Assembly (NCBI GenBank): GCA_013389125.1
Contig: JACADX010000245.1
Span: forward strand, 1 to 10,999
Source: Parvularculaceae bacterium
Lineage (GTDB): Bacteria; Pseudomonadota; Alphaproteobacteria; Caulobacterales; Parvularculaceae
Length of the DNA stretch: 10,999 bases
Direction: 5' to 3'
How positions within the stretch are numbered: position 1 is the stretch's first letter; the number at the start of each line of letters is the position of its first letter. Under the pieces are notes generated by a model. That model saw only the letters and a program-made list of their open reading frames with translations. It ran no database searches and was not told the DNA's origin. The translations under genes and the position numbers were made by a program. Of this stretch, positions 6,651-10,999 are shown in pieces.

Positions 6651-7955
6651 ATGTCCCTCGTTCCTTCCCTCCGCGTTTTTCGCCATCGCGCTTACGCCCA
6701 TTACTGGGTGATGCGCCAGCTCCTTTCCGGCTCGCGCCAGATGCAGGCGGTCGCGATCGGCTGGCAGGTTTACGATCTCGCGCGCCAGACGCGCAGCGTT
6801 GAAGAATCCGCCTTCGTTCTCGGGCTCGTCGGCCTCGCGCAGTTTCTGCCGGTGCTGGTCTTTTCGCTTGTCGGCGGACAGGCGGCGGATCGCTTCGACA
6901 GGAAGATGATCCTCGTCGTCAGCAATCTCGGGCGCGTTGTCGCCGGGATTGTTCTTGTCGCCAGCGTCGCGATGCCGGCGGACGAGGCGCTCCCTGTCGT
7001 CTTCGCGATGTCTGTCGTCATGGGCGCGGTCAACGCCTTTGCGCCGGCGGCGTCGAACGCGCTCTATCCGACGCTTGTGCCGCGGGAGGACCTCGCACAT
7101 GCGATCGCCTGGAACTCGCTTGGCTTTCAGGTGTCGGCGGTCGCGGGCCCCGCTCTCGGCGGTCTCCTTTACGCTTGGGGCGGCGAAGTCGTTTACGCCG
7201 TTTCGACGACGATGGTCGCCGGCGCGATCCTCGCGATCGCGACCGCGAAGACGCCGAAGCAGGAACCGGTCGCCAATGCGCGCGGCCTTGCGATGGCGAT
7301 CGAGGGTCTTCGCTATGTCCGCGACAACAAGATCGTTCTCGGCGCCATTCTCATCGATCTTGTCGTCGTCTTTTTCGGCGGCGCGACGGCGCTGCTGCCA
7401 GTCTTTGCGCGCGATGTTCTTCATACTGGCGCCGACGGCCTCGGGCTCTTGCGCGCCGCGCCCGCTTTCGGCGCGGCGATCGTCGCGCTCGCCCTCGCCT
7501 TGCGCCCGCTCGAGCGCAAGGTCGGTCCGTGGATGCTGTGGTCGATCGTCGTCTATGGCGCGGCGACGCTCGGCTTCGGCGTCTCGAAGGTCTTCTGGCT
7601 CTCAATGGCGATGCTCGCCGTCACCGGCGCCGCCGACATGATCTCCGTTTACGTGCGCCAGGCGCTCATCCAGTTCGCAACGCCCGACGCGATGCGCGGC
7701 CGCGTCGCGTCGGTCTCGTTCATGTTCATCTCGGCGTCGAATGAACTCGGAGAATTCGAGTCCGGGATCGCCGCGCGATTCCTCGGGCCCGTCGGCGCCG
7801 TCGTTCTCGGCGGGACGGTCGCGATCGCGACCGCGCTCGCCTGGTTCCGGCTTTTTCCGCAGATGGCGACGGCCGACCGCTTCGAAGAGCCGGCGATCCT
7901 CGTGTCGGAGCCCGAAAGGCTCGAGCCGAGGATCGAGACGAAATCAGGCGCCTGA
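6651..7955 (+). CDS. MFS exporter, EntS-like (DHA3 / MFS_3 family)
   Basis: Predicted inner-membrane, proton-driven exporter. Relatives include the enterobactin exporter EntS and drug exporters; the substrate here is unknown. The 434-residue protein has about 12 hydrophobic segments. The MFS motif A between helices 2 and 3 reads GGQAADRFDRKM (75-86). The C-terminal half carries TPDAMRGRVAS (344-354) and SNELGEFESG (363-372), both characteristic of the EntS-like group. The C-terminal tail, about 30 residues, is charged and cytoplasmic. I chose ATG 6651; no Shine-Dalgarno is evident, but a -10-like CCTTATAGG lies just upstream and would give a short leader. Its 3' end overlaps the convergent TipAS-like gene by 12 bases. 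Closeness to a TipA-type drug sensor suggests a role in drug or metabolite efflux, which is inference only; no siderophore gene is nearby. Confidence 0.9.
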   Translation: MSLVPSLRVFRHRAYAHYWVMRQLLSGSRQMQAVAIGWQVYDLARQTRSVEESAFVLGLVGLAQFLPVLVFSLVGGQAADRFDRKMILVVSNLGRVVAGIVLVASVAMPADEALPVVFAMSVVMGAVNAFAPAASNALYPTLVPREDLAHAIAWNSLGFQVSAVAGPALGGLLYAWGGEVVYAVSTTMVAGAILAIATAKTPKQEPVANARGLAMAIEGLRYVRDNKIVLGAILIDLVVVFFGGATALLPVFARDVLHTGADGLGLLRAAPAFGAAIVALALALRPLERKVGPWMLWSIVVYGAATLGFGVSKVFWLSMAMLAVTGAADMISVYVRQALIQFATPDAMRGRVASVSFMFISASNELGEFESGIAARFLGPVGAVVLGGTVAIATALAWFRLFPQMATADRFEEPAILVSEPERLEPRIETKSGA

Positions 7956-8333
7956 CGCGGCTTTCCTTTTGGCGCCGACTTCTTTCATGAACGCCCAAAC
8001 CGCAGCTGAAATCGGCGATTTTACTTCTCCGCTCCATTCGTCCATGCGATCCCAGAAGCGGGCGGCGCCTTTCATCATGTCCGGCGTCGCCATTCGGGTG
8101 AAGGGTTCAAGGAGCTTGTTCCACTCGTCGAGGAAGGCTTGCGCCTTATTCGACGCCGGATCGAGCGGCAGCGCCGCTTCGATGCGCCCTGCAAGGTCCG
8201 ACCACGCCTGCGCATAGCCCGCCTGATCGAAGCCGGCTTCTTTGGCCATCTCAGACTTTTTCGCGCGCCACACGGCTTGCTCTTCGGGCGTGTAGTAGCG
8301 CTTGATCACATTCTTCCACTTTTCTTCTTCCAT
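7944..8333 (-). CDS. TipAS-like ligand-binding domain protein (C-terminal half of a split TipA-like regulator)
   Basis: TipAS domains are small all-helical, globin-like folds that bind antibiotics; in Streptomyces TipA the domain is the effector-binding half of a MerR activator. Here 129 residues from ATG 8333 cover it, opening MEEEKWKNVIKRYYTPEEQ, a typical TipAS start, with aromatic-rich segments (AQAWSDL, FLDEWNKL, RFWDRMDEW) as expected. I chose 8333 because AGGAGAAAG lies just upstream; ATG 8393 is an alternative. The frame is open further upstream to TAG 8438-8436, across which it joins the MerR half in the same frame. Together they span 261 codons, close to the roughly 250 residues of TipA. 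The domain from 8333 has no cysteine, so the covalent thiopeptide capture known for Streptomyces TipA is not expected and the ligand is probably different. It overlaps the MFS gene tail-to-tail by 12 bases. Confidence 0.85.
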   Translation of the reverse strand: MEEEKWKNVIKRYYTPEEQAVWRAKKSEMAKEAGFDQAGYAQAWSDLAGRIEAALPLDPASNKAQAFLDEWNKLLEPFTRMATPDMMKGAARFWDRMDEWSGEVKSPISAAVWAFMKEVGAKRKAASGA

Positions 8334-8435
8334 GGTTCTTTCTCCTGTCCTGATGAGCGCGCACAGCGTTGCGGCGTCGACGCCGGCGCCCATTGCGAGC
8401 TGGGTCCTGACCGAGGAAAGAAGATTGACGGCCGT
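8334..8435 (-). other. In-frame linker joining the MerR and TipAS halves
   Basis: Directly after the MerR TAG the same frame continues for 34 codons without a stop into the TipAS domain. It encodes TAVNLLSSVRTQLAM, then GVDAATLCALIRTGERT, immediately followed by MEEEKW. This matches what full-length MerR-TipAS proteins carry: the end of the dimerisation coiled coil, then a (I)RTGERTM-type junction. The codons for TGERT also form the ribosome site (AGGAGA) of the internal ATG at 8333. This is the main evidence that the two halves are one gene with a TAG at residue 97. Confidence 0.7.
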
Positions 8436-8726
8436 CTAAATCGCGCCGCGCTCGGCGCTCAACGCTTCAAGTTGCGCGTCGACAAGCCTTGCAAGATCCG
8501 CCTTGCCTTTGAGCAGCGCCCGGATTTGCGCGACCTTGAAGCCGGCGCGACGAAACGCCGTCACCTGCGCCAGCAGTTCAAGATCGCGCGCGAGATAGAA
8601 ACGCCGGCCCGCCGCCGTCCGAGACGGGGCGAGCAGGCCTTCCTTTTCATAGTGACGGAGCGCGCGCTCGGTTAGGCCCGTGCGCGCCGCCACTTCGCCG
8701 ATCGTCAATGCATCGTCCTTGGTCAT
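8436..8726 (-). CDS. MerR-family DNA-binding half of a split TipA-like regulator
   Basis: MerR regulators bind a dyad within an over-long promoter spacer and activate transcription by untwisting it. The 96-residue product has the winged helix-turn-helix: LTIGEVAARTGLTERALRHY (7-26), then wing residues EGLLAPSRTAAGRRFY (29-44). After that come the second helical segment (LELLAQVTAFRRAGFKVAQI) and the start of the dimerisation helix. It stops at TAG 8438-8436 in mid-helix, unusually early for a MerR protein; the frame then continues into a TipAS domain. If TAG really ends translation, the product would bind DNA and perhaps dimerise weakly but have no sensor domain. ATG 8726 has no clear ribosome site, but a MerR-type promoter predicts a transcript starting at or beside it. 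The stop of the SDR gene lies 44 bases upstream. Confidence 0.88.
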   Translation of the reverse strand: MTKDDALTIGEVAARTGLTERALRHYEKEGLLAPSRTAAGRRFYLARDLELLAQVTAFRRAGFKVAQIRALLKGKADLARLVDAQLEALSAERGAI

Positions 8727-8732
8727 GACCGA

Positions 8733-8763
8733 CCGCTAGCACTTGACGCTGCGTCAGGAGCAA
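8733..8763 (-). promoter_or_regulatory. MerR-type promoter with dyad operator before the TipA-like regulator
   Basis: On the minus strand TTGCTC (8763-8758) and TAGCGG (8738-8733) are separated by exactly 19 bases. The spacer contains the perfect dyad TGACGC-A-GCGTCA (8756-8744). MerR regulators typically use 19-20 bp spacers with the operator inside. A start site 7 bases past the -10 would fall on the A of the ATG at 8726, so the message would be leaderless, which fits the missing ribosome site. The dyad and spacing are seen; the hexamers are poor matches and autoregulation is inferred. Confidence 0.5.
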
Positions 8764-8770
8764 GGCCTTT

Positions 8771-9775
8771 TCAGTCGACGACGGCGTCATGCCAGGATTT
8801 GTATCGTCCCTGACCGAGAACAGCGGCCTGAACCTGCTTGTGCGCCGCGTTAAGCGCGTCCGTCGCCTGCGTGTTCGGGTGGACGGGCTTTCTGAGCGGG
8901 CGCTTGCCGGGCGGCAGGGCGATGATCTCGGCGATCGCCCGCGGCACGTCCATCGGATCGGTCTGATAGACGCCGCTCAGCATCCCGCTCGCCATTTCGA
9001 TGTGGCCGGCGTAGGCGGCCTTCCGCTCCTCATCCGCGCTTTCAAGCAGCGCGTCGAAATATTTCGCGCCGTTCTCCCAGATCTTCGTCGGATAGCCGCC
9101 CGGCTGGATGATCGTCACTTCGACGCCGAACGGGGCGAGTTCATAGGCCATCGTCTCGAACATCGCCTCGACCGCGAACTTCGTCGCGCAATAAGCGCCG
9201 ATATTCGGGAGGACGAGACGGCCGAGCTGCGAGGAAACCTCGACCAGCAACCCCTGTCGCCGCGCCCGCATTTTCGGCAGGGCCGCGCGGGCGATCCGCT
9301 GATAGCCGAAGAAATTCACGTCGAAGGCGCGCTGGAGGTGATCGAGATCGTAAAGCTCGGTCGGTCCGCCGACGCCGATGCCGGCGTTGTTGAGAACGGC
9401 GTCGAGCGCGCCGCCGGCGATCAACTCGGCTTTCGCGACGCCGGCGGCGACCTGCGCGTCCTTTGTGACGTCGATTTCAACGACCGCGAGTTTTAGCTTT
9501 TCGCGCGAGGCGATGTCCTGCAGTTCCTGCGCCTCGGGGCGCTTGCCGCCCTTGAGATTGCGCATCGACGCGATGACGTTGGCGCCCGACCGGGCGAAAT
9601 GGAGCGCGGCGAGGCGGCCGAAACCGGAACTCGAACCCGTTATGAGGATCGACTTCCCGCCAAGATCAATCGGCGCCGGCCCGGCCGCCGAAGCCGGCGC
9701 CGTCGCAATCGCCGCGCCTGCAAGCGCCGCCGCGCCAAGGACGTCGCGCCTGTTGATTTTCAGACTATCGCTCAT
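8771..9775 (-). CDS. Short-chain dehydrogenase/reductase with a Tat signal peptide
   Basis: Predicted NAD(P)-dependent oxidoreductase of the classical SDR superfamily; substrate unknown. The 334-residue protein from ATG 9775 (ribosome site GGGAGA about 8 bases upstream) begins with a twin-arginine signal, KINRRDVLG (6-14), then an Ala-rich hydrophobic stretch and a likely cleavage site after APASA (residue 30). The SDR fold follows: cofactor motif TGSSSGFG (46-53), NNAG (129-132), Asn154, catalytic Ser182 and YCATK with Tyr195 and Lys199. The full active-site set is present, so it should be active. A periplasmic SDR is uncommon, since the cofactor must travel with the folded enzyme, as known for Tat-exported glucose-fructose oxidoreductase. 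The frame opens further upstream to 9865, but that sequence is non-protein-like and would hide the Tat signal. It is divergent from the acetyltransferase gene and 44 bases ahead of the MerR gene. Confidence 0.9.
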   Translation of the reverse strand: MSDSLKINRRDVLGAAALAGAAIATAPASAAGPAPIDLGGKSILITGSSSGFGRLAALHFARSGANVIASMRNLKGGKRPEAQELQDIASREKLKLAVVEIDVTKDAQVAAGVAKAELIAGGALDAVLNNAGIGVGGPTELYDLDHLQRAFDVNFFGYQRIARAALPKMRARRQGLLVEVSSQLGRLVLPNIGAYCATKFAVEAMFETMAYELAPFGVEVTIIQPGGYPTKIWENGAKYFDALLESADEERKAAYAGHIEMASGMLSGVYQTDPMDVPRAIAEIIALPPGKRPLRKPVHPNTQATDALNAAHKQVQAAVLGQGRYKSWHDAVVD

Positions 9776-9843
9776 GTCCAATCTCCCGATCGCTGGAGGG
9801 CGAAGATGACAGTTTCGTTTTCCGCATGCTAGGCGTCGACCAG

Positions 9844-10743
9844 ATGAGCGAGCGCCGCATGACATCGACAGACCTGCAACTTTATCTCGACCGCATCGGG
9901 GTTCACGGGACTGTGAGACCGGACCTTGACGGCCTGCGTCGGGTGCACCGCGCGCACGCCGAGAGCCTCACTTATGAGAATCTCGACGTGCAGCTCGGCG
10001 TTCCGGTGACGCGCGACGCGCGCGCGAGCTTTGACAAAATCGTCCGGCGCGGCAGAGGCGGCTGGTGCTACGAGATGAACGGGCTTCTCGGCTGGGCGCT
10101 TGAGGAGATCGGCTTCGACGTGACGCGGCTCGCCGGCGCCGTGATGCGCGGCGCGTTCGGCGACGCCATTACCGGAAATCACCTCGTGCTTCTGGTGCGC
10201 CTTGAGGGAAAGACCCTGATCGGCGACGTCGGCTTCGGCGACGGCCTCATTGAGCCGGTCCCCCTCGAAGAGGGCGCAACCAATGGCAACCCGTTCGACT
10301 GTCGGCTTGAACGCCTCAGCGGCGGCTGGTGGCGCTATCACAACGATCCGCGCACGGGCGGCCCCAGTTTCGATTTCAATCCCGATGTTGCGGATGAGGG
10401 ATTGCTCGAGTCTCTTTGTCAGTTCTTGCAGCGCGATCCTGCTTCGCCTTTCGTGCAAAATGCAGTCGTCCAGCGATGGAAAGACGGCGCCCACTGGTCT
10501 TTGCGCGGCCGCGTCTTGCGCGTCTTGACGCCCGCCTGCGAGGAGAAGTCCCTCGTCGCGTCGGCGGAGGAGTATGTCGGGACGCTGAAGTCGGCGTTCA
10601 ATCTCGACCTTCCGGCGGCGGCGAGCCTGTGGCCGAAAATCTGCGCGCGCCATGAGGAATTTTTCGCGGACAAGGATCCGCTGAACGAAGCGCCGGCAAT
10701 GTCCGTCGATGACGTCAGGGCGGCTTTCGCCCGGCGAGAATGA
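9844..10743 (+). CDS. nat: Arylamine N-acetyltransferase
   Basis: Transfers an acetyl group from acetyl-CoA to arylamines, arylhydroxylamines or hydrazines by a ping-pong mechanism through a cysteine thioester, a cytoplasmic xenobiotic-metabolising activity. The Cys-His-Asp triad is clear. Numbered from the ATG at 9844 it is Cys75 in RGRGGWCYEMNGL, His113 in TGNHLVLL and Asp128 in GDVGFGD. FDKIVRRGRGG and the preceding SLTYENLDV segment are family hallmarks. Length is 299 residues, against roughly 280 for typical bacterial NATs. The start is uncertain among ATGs at 9826, 9844 and 9859. The last gives triad numbers 70/108/123, closest to the familiar bacterial numbering, while weak ribosome sites leave 9844 equally possible. 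It is divergent from the Tat-SDR gene, sharing a short intergenic region. Its end overlaps the small membrane-protein gene on the other strand by 29 bases. Confidence 0.93.
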   Translation: MSERRMTSTDLQLYLDRIGVHGTVRPDLDGLRRVHRAHAESLTYENLDVQLGVPVTRDARASFDKIVRRGRGGWCYEMNGLLGWALEEIGFDVTRLAGAVMRGAFGDAITGNHLVLLVRLEGKTLIGDVGFGDGLIEPVPLEEGATNGNPFDCRLERLSGGWWRYHNDPRTGGPSFDFNPDVADEGLLESLCQFLQRDPASPFVQNAVVQRWKDGAHWSLRGRVLRVLTPACEEKSLVASAEEYVGTLKSAFNLDLPAAASLWPKICARHEEFFADKDPLNEAPAMSVDDVRAAFARRE

Positions 10744-10936
10744 GGCCGGCGACGCCCAGGATGAACGCGCCGCCGGTCAAGGGCGACAGGAGCGCCGCGC
10801 CGCCTGCCGAAGCGATACAGCCCTGAAGGTCGCCGTGAAGCTCGCTTGCGCAAAACCAGATGCTGTAAGCGACAAACGCCGTCGCCAGGATCATGACGAC
10901 GATCGACGCCCATCCGATCAGCTGTCGAATCCGCAT
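10715..10936 (-). CDS. Small two-helix membrane protein of unknown function
   Basis: I do not recognise a family. The 73-residue product has two hydrophobic stretches, about residues 6-28 and 44-67, joined by a short loop (SELHGDLQG). Cys29 and Cys40 flank the loop and could form a disulfide if it is periplasmic. A short Arg/Lys tail (GRKPP) fits a cytoplasmic C terminus. Support for a real gene is an excellent ribosome site (AGGGGA, about 7 bases before ATG 10936), plausible membrane topology and no competing gene over most of its length. Its last 29 bases overlap the 3' end of the convergent NAT gene. A TATATT element on the minus strand near 10958-10963 could be a -10 for it, but I see no matching -35. 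Confidence 0.65.
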   Translation of the reverse strand: MRIRQLIGWASIVVMILATAFVAYSIWFCASELHGDLQGCIASAGGAALLSPLTGGAFILGVAGLILAGRKPP

Positions 10937-10999
10937 GGTTTTCCCCTAACCTGTTGAAATATAGCGCGAAGCAAGCCGCGGAGCCTGATGATCTTGCGC

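Noticed and set aside
475..8938. GCGATCGC (HIP1-like octamer) seen ten times: 475, 1728, 3562, 4374, 4482, 5184, 7101, 7233, 7821, 8931
   Set aside because: This is far above chance by base composition, but nine of the ten lie in frame within genes as GCG-ATC-GCN or the equivalent on the gene strand, encoding Ala-Ile-Ala. Codon preference explains it without a special repeat.
9806..9832. Short ORF from ATG 9806 with a good ribosome site (GGAGGGCGAAG)
   Set aside because: It stops after eight codons and is out of frame with NAT. It could be a leader peptide, but nothing supports regulation by it.
9776..9865. Earlier ATG (9865) for the SDR
   Set aside because: It would bury the Tat signal inside the protein and overlap the NAT start; ATG 9775 has a good ribosome site and places the RR motif at residues 9-10.

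Overview
This is a GC-rich window, I judge in the mid-60s percent, with dense short-spaced genes and strong G/C third-position bias. The gene families and the block phaC / lipoprotein / alaC-type aminotransferase / glpX point to an alphaproteobacterium that makes polyhydroxyalkanoate. I would not name a genus. There are no tRNAs, rRNAs, insertion sequences or CRISPR arrays. No stretch over 300 bases lacks a gene. The larger gaps (347-546, 2681-2855, 6501-6650) hold only a weak hairpin or promoter-like elements.

Left part (1-4570): the window opens inside a + strand cysteine-rich gene of unknown function that contains an in-frame TAG. A minus-strand series follows, transcribed right to left: a small lipoprotein (4513-4052), an AlaC-type PLP aminotransferase (4049-2856), an acyltransferase-3 membrane protein (2680-1565) and the class II fructose-1,6-bisphosphatase GlpX (1503-547). 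In many alphaproteobacteria homoserine dehydrogenase sits between the aminotransferase and glpX. Here the acyltransferase occupies that slot.

Middle (4514-7955): a divergent promoter region separates the lipoprotein from the class I PHA synthase phaC on the + strand. An EntS-like (DHA3) MFS exporter follows. phaC reads cleanly upstream of its first usable start codon back to ATGs at 4578 and 4563, but a TAG at 4581-4583 blocks this.

Right part (7944-10999): this resembles a small sensing and detoxification cluster. It holds a TipA-like MerR regulator split by an in-frame TAG into a DNA-binding half and a TipAS ligand-binding half, a short-chain dehydrogenase with a Tat signal peptide, a divergent arylamine N-acetyltransferase, and a 73-residue two-helix membrane protein. 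A MerR-type promoter (19-bp spacer containing a perfect dyad) lies in front of the regulator.

The most striking pattern is that three genes contain an in-frame TAG with clearly coding sequence on both sides. TAG also appears as a believable terminal stop of glpX, alaC and the lipoprotein. The possible explanations are sequence error, recent nonsense mutation, or amber read-through; the sequence alone cannot decide between them.
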